DNA of 64,000 bases from contig JAKOXG010000010.1 in assembly GCA_029781115.1 (NCBI GenBank), forward strand, positions 115,877-179,876. Reading direction: 5' to 3'. Position numbers and translations under genes: made by a program. Source of the DNA: Candidatus Cloacimonadota bacterium (lineage in GTDB: Bacteria > Cloacimonadota > Cloacimonadia > Cloacimonadales > Cloacimonadaceae). The notes beneath the pieces are model-generated. The model was not told the DNA's origin, ran no database searches, and saw only the letters and a program-made list of their open reading frames with translations. This document shows positions 35,554 through 44,291 of this stretch, in pieces (the stretch's first letter is position 1; each line of letters begins with the position of its first letter).

Positions 35554-37170
35554 ATGGCAAAATATATCTTCGTAATGGGCGGTGTCCTTTCCTCTCTTGG
35601 AAAGGGCATCGCCACTGCTACTATCGGGATGCTGCTCAAAGATATTGGGCACAAAGTTACGTTGCAGAAGTTTGATCCCTATCTCAACGTCGATCCCGGC
35701 ACCATGAGCCCCTTCCAACATGGAGAAGTATTTGTAACAGATGATGGGGCAGAGACAGATCTGGACTTGGGTCACTATGAACGTTTTGTGGATGAATCCC
35801 TCACCAAGGAATCAAGCTGCTCCGCAGGTCTGATCTATGAAACCGTGCTCAAGAATGAACGCGATGGCATCTATAAAGGAAACACGGTTCAAGTAATCCC
35901 GCACGTCACCAATGAGATTATCAGGCGCATGACGCTTCGAGATGAAGATTTTGATGTGATCATCACGGAAATCGGTGGCACGGTGGGCGACATCGAAAGC
36001 CTGCCTTTTATGGAGGCTGTGCGCCAAATACGCCTGGAAAAAGGATCAGCAAACTGTATTTGTGTGATGCTTACCTACGTTCCCTACATCAAAGCAGCAG
36101 GCGAGCTCAAAACCAAACCTACGCAGCACAGTGTCTACAAACTGCGTGAGATTGGTATTCAGCCCGACATCCTGTTTTGTCGTAGCGAGAAGAAGTTTGC
36201 CGAGGAAGTATTCAAGAAGATAGCGCTTTTCACAAACGTGCCGCGGAAAAACGTGATCAATGCCATAGACGTGGATTTCGTCTATAAAGTGCCCTTGGTA
36301 TACCAGGAATCCGGCTTGGCACAGATTATCTGTGAGCACTTTAATCTTCCCTACAAAGAGCCACGCTTGGAGGGTTTGAAGAGCTTTATCGAAGCCACGG
36401 AAAAGGCGGATAAGAATTTGTGCATCGCCATCTGTGGCAAATATGTGCGCCATCAAGATGCATACAAAAGTGTGGAGGAAGCTCTACAACATGCAGCATC
36501 ACATCTGGGCTGCAGGTTGAAGCTGAAGTGGATAGACTCCGAGCGACAGATCAGTGACAATGAGCTGGAGCAGAGCCTGAAAGGAGTGCATGGTATCTTG
36601 GTGCCGGGTGGCTTTGGCATCAAGGAAATAGCTGGGAAGCTGGCTATCTCTAAATATGCACGTATCCACAATATACCATATCTGGGGATTTGCTTGGGAC
36701 TGCATGGTGCGGTGATTGACATTGCACGCAATTTGTGTGGACTGAGCAACGCCAACAGTACAGAGTTTGATCCTGAGAGTCCTGAACCAGTGGTGCACCT
36801 GAAGACGGAAGCCAAGTATAAAGAACTGGTAAAAAACAAGATTCGCCTGGGTGCGTTTGAATGTGTTTTGAACCAGGACAGCGTAGCTTATCAAGCATAT
36901 GGGAGTGAACTGATTCAGGAACGCCATCGCCACCGCTATGAGATCAACAACGTATATGAAGATATCTTGGCAGAAAAAGGCATGGTGGTCACAGGAAGAT
37001 CACCGGATGGCTATCTGATCGAAATCATGGAATACACTCCCAATGATTTCTTCGTGGGAGTGCAGTTTCAGCCGGAATTCAAGTCACGCCCCCAAAGGCC
37101 ACATCCTTTGTTCCTTGAATTTGAGGCTGCTGCGCTTAAGTTTGCCGATGGAGCAATCGAAGCACGCTAA
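35554..37170 (+). CDS. pyrG: CTP synthase with altered glutaminase triad
   Basis: 538 residues; ATP-dependent amination of UTP to CTP. The N-terminal synthase domain is normal (FVMGGVLSSLGKGI, KFDPYLNVDPGTMSPFQHGEVFVTDDGAETDLDLG in part). The C-terminal class I glutaminase has nucleophile Cys380 in GICLG, but the usual next residues Met-Gln read Leu-His (H384). The usual catalytic QFHPEF reads QFQPEF (Gln506, Glu508). Thus the catalytic His is Gln and the loop Gln is His. Both codons are plain in the sequence (CAT 36703-36705, CAG 37069-37071). It may rely on free ammonia or on a swapped arrangement. It starts 17 bases after the aminotransferase gene. Confidence 0.96.
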   Translation: MAKYIFVMGGVLSSLGKGIATATIGMLLKDIGHKVTLQKFDPYLNVDPGTMSPFQHGEVFVTDDGAETDLDLGHYERFVDESLTKESSCSAGLIYETVLKNERDGIYKGNTVQVIPHVTNEIIRRMTLRDEDFDVIITEIGGTVGDIESLPFMEAVRQIRLEKGSANCICVMLTYVPYIKAAGELKTKPTQHSVYKLREIGIQPDILFCRSEKKFAEEVFKKIALFTNVPRKNVINAIDVDFVYKVPLVYQESGLAQIICEHFNLPYKEPRLEGLKSFIEATEKADKNLCIAICGKYVRHQDAYKSVEEALQHAASHLGCRLKLKWIDSERQISDNELEQSLKGVHGILVPGGFGIKEIAGKLAISKYARIHNIPYLGICLGLHGAVIDIARNLCGLSNANSTEFDPESPEPVVHLKTEAKYKELVKNKIRLGAFECVLNQDSVAYQAYGSELIQERHRHRYEINNVYEDILAEKGMVVTGRSPDGYLIEIMEYTPNDFFVGVQFQPEFKSRPQRPHPLFLEFEAAALKFADGAIEAR

Positions 37171-37259
37171 GCTTATGATGCACAATTCAGATACCGCAAT
37201 TGTCAGGCTTACTTCTTAGCTTTTCTTTGTGACTGATGCACTATTTATACAGATTTCTC

Positions 37260-37288
37260 TTGACAAAAAGACGGTATCATAAAATGAT
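37260..37288 (+). promoter_or_regulatory. possible promoter of tRNA-Asp
   Basis: A perfect TTGACA (37260-37265) and, 17 bases later, AATGAT (37283-37288). It would start transcription about 25-30 bases before the tRNA. The -10 match is weak. Confidence 0.45.
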
Positions 37289-37320
37289 GATCCAACACTC
37301 TGATATTGACGTATTACAGT

Positions 37321-37398
37321 GGGGGTGTAGTTCAGTTTGGTTAGAACGTCTGCCTGTCACGCAGAAGGCCGCGAGTTCGAGTCTCGTCACTCCCGCCA
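37321..37398 (+). tRNA. tRNA-Asp (anticodon GTC)
   Basis: Acceptor GGGGGTG (37321-37327) pairs with CACTCCC (37388-37394). Discriminator G and an encoded CCA follow. The D arm contains TTCAGTTTGGTTAGAA, the anticodon stem TCTGC/GCAGA encloses CTGTCAC with anticodon GTC at 37356-37358, and the T arm has GAGTTCGAGTCTC. G73 and the GTC anticodon agree with tRNA-Asp identity. Confidence 0.97.
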
Positions 37399-37405
37399 GT
37401 AATTT

Positions 37406-37431
37406 GGGACGCCGCCCGGTGTCCCTTTTTT
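37406..37431 (+). terminator. rho-independent terminator after tRNA-Asp
   Basis: Stem GGGACGCC / GGTGTCCC (37406-37413 with 37418-37425, one G-T pair), a 4-nt loop and a T6 run (37426-37431). kdtA starts 17 bases later, so that gene needs read-through or a promoter not seen. Confidence 0.88.
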
Positions 37432-37447
37432 GTTTTTAACGGGTTTT

Positions 37448-38695
37448 ATGATTCACCTCATCCAATATGCTATCCTCTCCATTCTCAATGTGTTAGTTGA
37501 GGTTGTATATAGGCTTTTTTATCCTGTTTTGCGCTTCTTCTTGAAGAGGATAGACTACGATTCTGCCTTGGATGCTGCTTATGAAGTGGAGAAAGGTGGC
37601 GTTTGGATTCATGCTGCATCTTTGGGGGAAATCAATGCAGTGCGTAGCATGGTCTTGGCACTTGCTGAGCAGGTTCCAGCCAGAGAGATCACCATCACTA
37701 CTACTACGGTAAATGGGCTCAATGCAGCCAAGAAGCTGCATCCGGAGATTAAGGCATATTTGAGTGTGATAGATCTGCCATCTTTGAGAGCAAGGCAATT
37801 TGAGCAGATTTCGCCCAAGCTGATCTGCATCGTGGAAACGGAGATCTGGCCAAACTTGCTGATGCAAGCTAAAAAGAATAACGTTCCGGTGTTGTTTTTG
37901 AACGCTCGTATTTCCGAGAAAACACTGAAGCGTCTCAAGCCGTTCAAGTCTCTATTAGCTTATTTAGGAGGCAGCATCAAGCTGATCATGGCTAAAAGTG
38001 AGCTCGATGCACAGCGGTTTAAGCAGCTGTTTGATGTGGATATTGAAGTTGCAGGTAACCTCAAATTTGCGCTTTCTCCCCAAGATTATCCCTTTGAGGA
38101 GACGAGACAGAAGTGGGGATTTCAACTTCAGGATTTTATCATTTGCTTTGGCAGTAGCCGCCCCAAGGAGGAGGAAATGATCTTGGATATCATGCCACAA
38201 CTGCTTCAAATAAAGCCAAATCTTAAGCTCATTTTGGCACCGCGTCATCCCAATAGAGTTGCCGAGGTGCAAAAGCTATGTGAGGGCTATCAGGCTAAGC
38301 TGATGTCGGATAATGACTTTGATTCCAAAGAGGCAGATATCCTGATCGTAGACCGCTTGGGATTTCTCAATCAAGCTTATTCAATCTGCGATCTGGCTTT
38401 GGTGGGGGGCTCTTTTTATGATTTTGGCGGGCACAACCCGATGGAGCCGGCATATTATGGCAAGGCTATCATCATGGGGCCCTATCATAGTTCGTGTGCG
38501 GAATCGGTGGAACAATTGCTGGCTGCAGATGCCATTCAGATCTCAGAATCAAATAAAGTTATTGACACCATCAAGCCTTTATTAGAGAGTGATGGTAAGC
38601 GTCTTGAAATGGGACAAAATGCCATGGAGCTGCTTGTCTCACTGAAAGGTAGCTTGGACAATCATCTAAAGGGAGTGTTAAAATGGATAAGCTGA
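37448..38695 (+). CDS. kdtA: 3-deoxy-D-manno-octulosonic acid (Kdo) transferase
   Basis: A 415-residue GT30 glycosyltransferase that adds Kdo to lipid A precursor, implying lipopolysaccharide and an outer membrane. It has an N-terminal membrane anchor (about 4-28), then VWIHAASLGEINA with the catalytic Glu, VETEIWPNLL, FLNARISEKTLKRLK, LVGGSF and GGHNPMEPAYYGKAIIMGP. ATG 37448 is chosen because the hydrophobic anchor begins directly after it; the frame is open to 37430 inside the preceding terminator. Its 3' end overlaps amrS by 13 bases. Confidence 0.94.
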   Translation: MIHLIQYAILSILNVLVEVVYRLFYPVLRFFLKRIDYDSALDAAYEVEKGGVWIHAASLGEINAVRSMVLALAEQVPAREITITTTTVNGLNAAKKLHPEIKAYLSVIDLPSLRARQFEQISPKLICIVETEIWPNLLMQAKKNNVPVLFLNARISEKTLKRLKPFKSLLAYLGGSIKLIMAKSELDAQRFKQLFDVDIEVAGNLKFALSPQDYPFEETRQKWGFQLQDFIICFGSSRPKEEEMILDIMPQLLQIKPNLKLILAPRHPNRVAEVQKLCEGYQAKLMSDNDFDSKEADILIVDRLGFLNQAYSICDLALVGGSFYDFGGHNPMEPAYYGKAIIMGPYHSSCAESVEQLLAADAIQISESNKVIDTIKPLLESDGKRLEMGQNAMELLVSLKGSLDNHLKGVLKWIS

Positions 38696-39687
38696 ACAGG
38701 GAGGCTATGTATTGGTCTAAAGAAGGGGATGCAATTCGCTGTGAATTGTGTCCACAAAGATGCCTGATCAAGGTGGGGAAGAGGGGGCTATGCCGCTCTC
38801 GGCTCAATTCCGGTGGCAGGCTTTATGCCATCAACTATCAAAAGAGCATCTCGGTTTCTGTGGATCCCATAGAAAAAAAGCCGCTCTATCACTACTATCC
38901 AGGCTCGCAAATCCTATCTGCAGGACCAAATAGCTGTAACCTGAGCTGTTTTTTCTGCCAAAACCATCCTATCAGCCAACAGGATCAACCTACTGTAGAC
39001 TTTTCCTTTGAGATCATCAAGTCTATCTTTGCAGAGTATAAATCCCTGCCCCGTCGCATTGCACTCACCTATACCGAACCTTTTACCTGGTATGAGTTTA
39101 TCCACGATTTGGCAGCAGAGATTCCTGACCTGAAGATCGTGCTCATCACCAATGGCTTTATCATGGATGAACCTCTGGAAGAGATTTTGCCCAAGATCGA
39201 TGCCATGAACATAGACATAAAGTCCATCGATGATGACTTTTACAAAGAGCGTTGCGGAGGTAGAGTGCAGCCTGTTTTGAATACTATCAAAAAGGCAAAT
39301 GAGCGTGGAGTGCATGTTGAAGTGACCAATCTCTTGATTCCAGGACTCAATGACCGTGAGGCTGAGATCACGAAATTGGCCAGAACAATGGCAGAGATCA
39401 ATCCTGAGATGCCTCTGCATATTTCCGCCTATCATCCGGATTTTAAGTGCGACATTCCACGCACTACCAGCAAAGATGTTCTGGATGCGGTAAAGCTTGC
39501 TAAACAGCATCTGCGCTGGGTCTATTCCGGAAATATCGGCTGGGGCTCTTTCACTGACACAATCTGTGATAAATGTGGCAGCACTATCATCCATAGAAGG
39601 CCAAACAATGTGAAAGTGCTGACGAAAGACGAAGCTGGTATACCCATCTGTAAGAACTGCAATGAGCAGCTGTTGGGAAGGTTTTGA
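38683..39687 (+). CDS. amrS: radical SAM enzyme of the AmmeMemoRadiSam type
   Basis: 334 residues. It has an N-terminal Cys-rich segment (CELCPQRCLI..GLCRSR), the radical-SAM CNLSCFFCQN (C85, C89, C92), and TYTEPFTWYEF, NGFIM, VTNLLIPGLND and HISAYHPDFK downstream. This matches the AmrS subfamily, relatives of pyruvate-formate-lyase activase found with Memo and AMMECR1 proteins. A C-terminal zinc-ribbon-like CDKCGS..CKNCNE is also present. No Memo or AMMECR1 gene is in the window. It overlaps kdtA by 13 bases and is followed 3 bases later by the NusG-II protein. The biological product is unsettled for the family. Confidence 0.88.
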   Translation: MDKLNREAMYWSKEGDAIRCELCPQRCLIKVGKRGLCRSRLNSGGRLYAINYQKSISVSVDPIEKKPLYHYYPGSQILSAGPNSCNLSCFFCQNHPISQQDQPTVDFSFEIIKSIFAEYKSLPRRIALTYTEPFTWYEFIHDLAAEIPDLKIVLITNGFIMDEPLEEILPKIDAMNIDIKSIDDDFYKERCGGRVQPVLNTIKKANERGVHVEVTNLLIPGLNDREAEITKLARTMAEINPEMPLHISAYHPDFKCDIPRTTSKDVLDAVKLAKQHLRWVYSGNIGWGSFTDTICDKCGSTIIHRRPNNVKVLTKDEAGIPICKNCNEQLLGRF

Positions 39688-39690
39688 GGG

Positions 39691-40065
39691 ATGTTGAAAC
39701 ACGTCAAAGCTGTAACATCTGAGCTGAAAGTGGCTGACCTTGTGTTGATTGTTTTCATCTTGGCTGTCAGCACCATTTCAGCACTCAATGTGTTTAAAAC
39801 CAAAGAAAACTCCGTGGTGAGCGTGTATAAAGGTGACAGGCTCTGGGGTGAATATCCCCTTGATGTAGATAGAATTGTCAAGGTGGATGAGCATAACACT
39901 TTTCAGATCAAAGCTGGCAAGGTGAACATGATCCATGCCGATTGCCCTGATAAACGTTGTGTAAAGCAAGGCAGCACCAGCAAACTGCCCATCATCTGCC
40001 TGCCAAATAAGTTAATCATCCAAATCAAGAGTCAAAAGGGTGAAGCGCCCCACGTGCTCTATTAG
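39691..40065 (+). CDS. NusG domain II-containing membrane-anchored protein
   Basis: A 124-residue protein: one N-terminal membrane helix (about 15-33), then a NusG-domain-II-like beta domain (DUF1312) with VYKGDRLWGEYPLD and CPDKRCVKQG followed by IICLPNKLII (C85, C90, C103). The Cys pattern is typical of the family. It is not the transcription factor NusG, which has an NGN domain. The domain probably faces the periplasm. In other anaerobes this family sits beside flavin- or prenyl-related membrane genes; here the neighbours are amrS and a glycosyltransferase fusion. Confidence 0.85.
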   Translation: MLKHVKAVTSELKVADLVLIVFILAVSTISALNVFKTKENSVVSVYKGDRLWGEYPLDVDRIVKVDEHNTFQIKAGKVNMIHADCPDKRCVKQGSTSKLPIICLPNKLIIQIKSQKGEAPHVLY

Positions 40066-40074
40066 ATAGAATAT

Positions 40075-41988
40075 ATGCTAAAGATCGCAGTCTACATCTC
40101 ATCTCACGGCTTTGGACATGCTTCGCGCATGGCTGCGCTGGCGGATGAACTGACCAAATATCAGGTAAGCGTCTTCTTGCGTAGCGATAGGCCTGACTTT
40201 CTCTTTGACTGCCTGGAAAGTCCATTTTGCACAAAGGAAGATGTGGCCTGTGACTTTGGGGTAGTGCATACTACCGGCTTGAAGACGGATGTCAGAGCCA
40301 CCAAAGATAAGCTGATCTCATTATTTATAAGGAGAAATGAGATCGTGGAGAGAGAAGTCAGTTGGCTTAGAGAGCAGGAGATTGATCTTGCTCTGGTGGA
40401 TATTCCCTTTCTGGCTATTGAGGCTTGTGATTACGCTGCTGTGCCGGTGTTTGCCATTTCCAACTTCGATTGGTTCTTCATCTATAACTGTGTCTTTGAT
40501 AAGGATAAGGAGCTACGACCCCTGATCAATACTATCTATGGACTTTATTCCCGGGTAAGTGCATCCTTCCGGATTCCCTTCAGCTCCAAAGAGAGCATGG
40601 GAGCTTTCCCCAAGGCGCAAAAAGTGGGTTTATTGGCCAAAAGGAAAGATGTCTATGAAGATATTAGGGAACTGTATCAGATAGCTGCAAAAGACCGGAT
40701 TTTAGCCTGTAGCTTTGGCGGTGAAAAAGGCATGGTGATGGAGATGGACAAAATCTGTAAGGCCTTTAAGGGTATAGTGATTAGTGCCAGTCAAGATGTG
40801 GATAGTGACAATCACAGATATGTTCCGCGCTCAGCTGATTGGCTGGATATAATCGCAGGTTGTGACGTCTTGCTTACCAAGCCGGGCTATTCCACCTTTG
40901 CCGAAGCAAGTCAGTTTGGCAAACCCATCCTGTATCGGCCAAGACTCAACTATCCTGAAGAAAAAGTGCTGATCAAGGGCTTGGCTCGCTATAAGGCAGC
41001 GGTTGAGGTGCCTCAAAAGATGTCTTCCATAGCTGCTTGGAAAGCATTGTTTGCCAGCACACCAGAGGAATACAAACCTTCTGCTACATATAAGAACCAA
41101 AATGCGAACATTGCTGCAACCATCATAGGAACCTACTTTGCACAGACTCAAAGGCATCGCAAGCTGAAGAGCGTATTTGATATTGGTTCCAACAACTTAA
41201 ACTATCTTGTCTACAATAGTGACGCTGCTATGGTTTTGCACACAGCGCACTATACCACAGCTCTCTCCAAGGGTTTGGTTTCCAAGGACTGCAATCAGTT
41301 CAAATCTATCGTGAAAACGCTGATGCACTATGACAATCAGATAGATTCACAGAAGCTGGCCATATCAACTGCTGTGGCGAGAGAGCGTGATAACTTCGCT
41401 GAGGTTTCAACTTGGCTGGCGGATCGCTATGATCTGAAAGTTAAAGTTTTAAAACAACACCAGGAAGCAGCGGCTGCCTATTCCGCGGTGAAAGCTTCGC
41501 TGCCATCAGTAGCTAAGCCATTGGTTGTGGATATCGGAGGTATGAGCACTGAACTTGCCTGGGGATACTCTTATAAGGAACGTAAAGGAATTGAATTGGG
41601 TTTGCTATCTTTAGAAGATACTTCATATAATGCCTTCTATGATGATATATTATACCGACTTCCAAAGCTAAAGGATGAGCTTCAGTATACCTTGGTGGTT
41701 ACTGGCCTTACTGCAACCTATATCGCTGCAGCTGTCTACAATTTCCCCTATCAGCTTGCTTGGAAAGGACATGCAAAGCAAGTCAGTCTATCACAAATCG
41801 ATGAGATCATCCAATGTTTAAAAAATGCAAAAGACCGTACGGCAAGGAACGTGGTGGCCAGGGGAATGAATCTCTTCATCCTCGAATCCTCCTTATATTT
41901 CATTAAAGCCGCCCTGAAACGGTACCAGATGAATGAATGCCTTATCTGCTATTATGGCATATCGTTAGGCTACGTTTTAGACAAGTGA
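40075..41988 (+). CDS. fusion protein: glycosyltransferase (L-arabinokinase N-domain-like) + degenerate Ppx/GppA phosphatase domain
   Basis: A single 637-residue frame with two unrelated parts. Residues ~1-350 form a GT-B glycosyltransferase-like domain starting IAVYISSHGFGHASRM (H11, H15), ending with LLTKPGYSTFAEASQFGKPIL, as in GT28-like proteins and the N-domain of plant L-arabinokinase. Residues ~363-637 follow the order of Ppx/GppA exopolyphosphatases: FDIGSNNLNYLVY, STAVARERDNF, DIGGMSTELAWG (about 484) and VVTGLTATYIAA. The conserved EEAR segment reads QEAA here and DIGGGSTE reads DIGGMSTE, so catalysis is doubtful. No stop or frame change separates the halves. It starts 9 bases after the NusG-II gene and precedes miaB by 16. 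Confidence 0.75.
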   Translation: MLKIAVYISSHGFGHASRMAALADELTKYQVSVFLRSDRPDFLFDCLESPFCTKEDVACDFGVVHTTGLKTDVRATKDKLISLFIRRNEIVEREVSWLREQEIDLALVDIPFLAIEACDYAAVPVFAISNFDWFFIYNCVFDKDKELRPLINTIYGLYSRVSASFRIPFSSKESMGAFPKAQKVGLLAKRKDVYEDIRELYQIAAKDRILACSFGGEKGMVMEMDKICKAFKGIVISASQDVDSDNHRYVPRSADWLDIIAGCDVLLTKPGYSTFAEASQFGKPILYRPRLNYPEEKVLIKGLARYKAAVEVPQKMSSIAAWKALFASTPEEYKPSATYKNQNANIAATIIGTYFAQTQRHRKLKSVFDIGSNNLNYLVYNSDAAMVLHTAHYTTALSKGLVSKDCNQFKSIVKTLMHYDNQIDSQKLAISTAVARERDNFAEVSTWLADRYDLKVKVLKQHQEAAAAYSAVKASLPSVAKPLVVDIGGMSTELAWGYSYKERKGIELGLLSLEDTSYNAFYDDILYRLPKLKDELQYTLVVTGLTATYIAAAVYNFPYQLAWKGHAKQVSLSQIDEIIQCLKNAKDRTARNVVARGMNLFILESSLYFIKAALKRYQMNECLICYYGISLGYVLDK

Positions 41989-42004
41989 GAACCAGTGGAC
42001 TAAT

Positions 42005-43291
42005 ATGAAATTTATCATCGAAACCTACGGCTGCCAGATGAATGTGGCAGATAGTGAACTGGTGAGTTCCATCCTGATTTCAGCAGGACATACACCAGTC
42101 ACTGATATTGATGAAGCACAAGCAATTATCTTCAATACCTGTTCTGTGCGCGATCATGCCGAACAGCGTGTTTTGGGACGTATTGCCAATGAAAAACATC
42201 GTAAAAACACTGACCCTGAGCTCAAGATTGGTGTGATCGGTTGCATGGCTCAGAGAGTGGGGAAGAGGCTGATGGAAATTGAACCAGGGATTGATTTTGT
42301 GGTTGGGGTAGATCAATATCAGCACCTCCCCTCTATCTTGGATGATTCTTTAAGCTCTGAAGAAGATACTCTTTACATGGACCCCTCACAAATCTACCCG
42401 GGTATCATGCCCTATAGACAGGACAAGAATTGTGGCTTCGTTACCGTCATGCGTGGCTGTAATAACTTCTGCAGCTACTGCATAGTACCCTATGTGAGAG
42501 GACGTGAACGTAGTCGTCCCGTCGATGACATATATACCGAAGTTCGGAGAGCAACTGAGGTTGGTTTGCGTGATATTACACTCTTGGGACAGAATGTAAA
42601 CTCTTATCAACACGATGGATATCGCTTTCCAGACCTGCTAAAGAAACTCAATGACATAGAGTCTCTCTGGCGCTTGCGCTTTGTAACCTCGCACCCCAAA
42701 GACCTCTCAGACGAACTTATATCTGCTATGGCTTCCTGCACTAAAGTTTGCGAACATATACACTTACCCCTGCAAGCCGGCGATGACCAAATGCTTAAAA
42801 AGATGAACCGCTCTTATGATATTGATCACTATCTGGGGCTCATAGACAAGCTCCGCACTGCTATCCCGGATATTGCGATTACTACAGACCTTATGGTTGG
42901 CTTCCCATCTGAAACCCAGTCGCAATTTGAAAACACCCTGCGAGTCATGGAACGCATAAGATTTGATTATGCTTTCTGCTTCAAATATAGTGAGCGTGAA
43001 GGCACTGTAGCGGCAACGTATAAAGACCAGGTTCCAGAAAACGAACGTCTGAGAAGGCTGCAAACTATGATAGATCTGCAAAGACAAATCACATTTGAGA
43101 AGTTCCAAGAGCAGATCGGTAAGAATGTAGAAGTCTACGTGGAAGATTTCAGCCGCAAATCCCAGGATATGGTTTCTGGGAAGACACGAGATTTTAAGAT
43201 TGCCGTGCTCAGTGGCAGCTCTGATAAGATAGGTGGCTTAAGCATGGCAAAAGTGATAGATGCCACCGCTGGAACTCTTATCTGCGAGTAA
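42005..43291 (+). CDS. miaB: tRNA-2-methylthio-N6-dimethylallyladenosine synthase
   Basis: A 428-residue radical-SAM methylthiotransferase that converts i6A37 (made by MiaA, 8702) to ms2i6A37. The N-terminal cluster Cys lie in YGCQMN, NTCSVR and GCMAQ; the radical-SAM motif is CNNFCSYC followed by IVPYVRGRERSR. LPLQAGDDQMLKKMNR and the TDLMVGFPSET segment are family-typical, and a C-terminal TRAM domain is present. YGCQMN distinguishes it from the mtaB product at 28636. Confidence 0.96.
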   Translation: MKFIIETYGCQMNVADSELVSSILISAGHTPVTDIDEAQAIIFNTCSVRDHAEQRVLGRIANEKHRKNTDPELKIGVIGCMAQRVGKRLMEIEPGIDFVVGVDQYQHLPSILDDSLSSEEDTLYMDPSQIYPGIMPYRQDKNCGFVTVMRGCNNFCSYCIVPYVRGRERSRPVDDIYTEVRRATEVGLRDITLLGQNVNSYQHDGYRFPDLLKKLNDIESLWRLRFVTSHPKDLSDELISAMASCTKVCEHIHLPLQAGDDQMLKKMNRSYDIDHYLGLIDKLRTAIPDIAITTDLMVGFPSETQSQFENTLRVMERIRFDYAFCFKYSEREGTVAATYKDQVPENERLRRLQTMIDLQRQITFEKFQEQIGKNVEVYVEDFSRKSQDMVSGKTRDFKIAVLSGSSDKIGGLSMAKVIDATAGTLICE

Positions 43292-43409
43292 GCCGCATGT
43301 TTACGGATAATGCACGTTATGTCAACTTGGGTATATCGAAGCAAGGTGATGTGGCGCAGAATGATGCAAACACCTCTACCCCATCAAAACATTCTAAAGG
43401 ATTAACAAT

Positions 43410-44291
43410 ATGAAGAGCATGACCGGCTATGGAAAAGCCAAATTCTCAAACCAAGATTTGGACATCGAAATTGAAATCAAGAGTATAAACGGACGCTACC
43501 TGGATCTCAAGATAAGTGCCCCCCGCGAGCTGAACTTCTTTGAAAACCAAGTGCGCAACAAAGTAGCTCAACACCTCTTTCGTGGAACGGTAGACTTGAG
43601 GATCAACTATACTGATCACCGTGAGCCCCCAATTCATTTGGATAAAGCGCGCTTAGCAAAGTATAAAGAGCTTATTCATGAGGCACAAAGCTTTATGGGG
43701 ACACAAGATGACATTCCTTTGCAGTATATACTTGCTGAACCTGGAGTGATCCAAACCCTTAACAATCTGGATACTGACAACACCCTGATTAATGCCTTAG
43801 AATCCACTCTGAATGAAGCAATTAACTCCCTGCTAAAGATCACCTTAAGAGAAGGTAATGAGATCAAGAAGGAATTTTATAAGTCAGCTGCCAAGATACG
43901 TGAGGCTACAACTGAGATACAAAAGCTGATTGAGCCTTTCAAACAAGAGCTCTTTGACAAGCTGAAACAACGTTTGGATGACCTTTTAAGCAAAGAAAGC
44001 CGAGAGGGCTTGGAACAGAGATTAGTCCTGGAAACTGCCATATATGTCGATAAATATGACATCCAAGAGGAGTTAACACGCCTTAGCAGCCATCTGGATA
44101 TGCTGACACAGCTCTTGGATGATTCTGACGGCAAGGAAGTTGGTAAAAAGCTCAATTTCATCCTGCAAGAGATGCAGAGAGAGGCAAACACATTGGGCTC
44201 AAAGTTCTCCACCACTCAGAGCTTCAAATACATCCTCGTCATCAAGGAAGAGATAGAGAAGTGCAGGGAGATTAGCTTAAATGTCTCGTGA
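43410..44291 (+). CDS. yicC: YicC family endoribonuclease-like protein
   Basis: 293 residues with both family signatures: N-terminal MKSMTGYGKA and SINGRYLDLKI, and the C-terminal DUF1732 part DIQEELTRLSSHLDML..KLNFILQEMQREANTLGSK. E. coli YicC is reported to act on RNA; the function in this lineage is not known. The 118-base gap before it has no recognised signal. Its 3' end overlaps the next gene by 11 bases. In many bacteria gmk follows yicC, but here a small membrane protein and rnr follow. Confidence 0.93.
   Translation: MKSMTGYGKAKFSNQDLDIEIEIKSINGRYLDLKISAPRELNFFENQVRNKVAQHLFRGTVDLRINYTDHREPPIHLDKARLAKYKELIHEAQSFMGTQDDIPLQYILAEPGVIQTLNNLDTDNTLINALESTLNEAINSLLKITLREGNEIKKEFYKSAAKIREATTEIQKLIEPFKQELFDKLKQRLDDLLSKESREGLEQRLVLETAIYVDKYDIQEELTRLSSHLDMLTQLLDDSDGKEVGKKLNFILQEMQREANTLGSKFSTTQSFKYILVIKEEIEKCREISLNVS

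Noticed and set aside
37406..37425. GCCGCCCGGTG resembling the arm of the 83-nt repeat
   Set aside because: It is part of the tRNA-Asp terminator; the centre and the rest of the repeat are absent.
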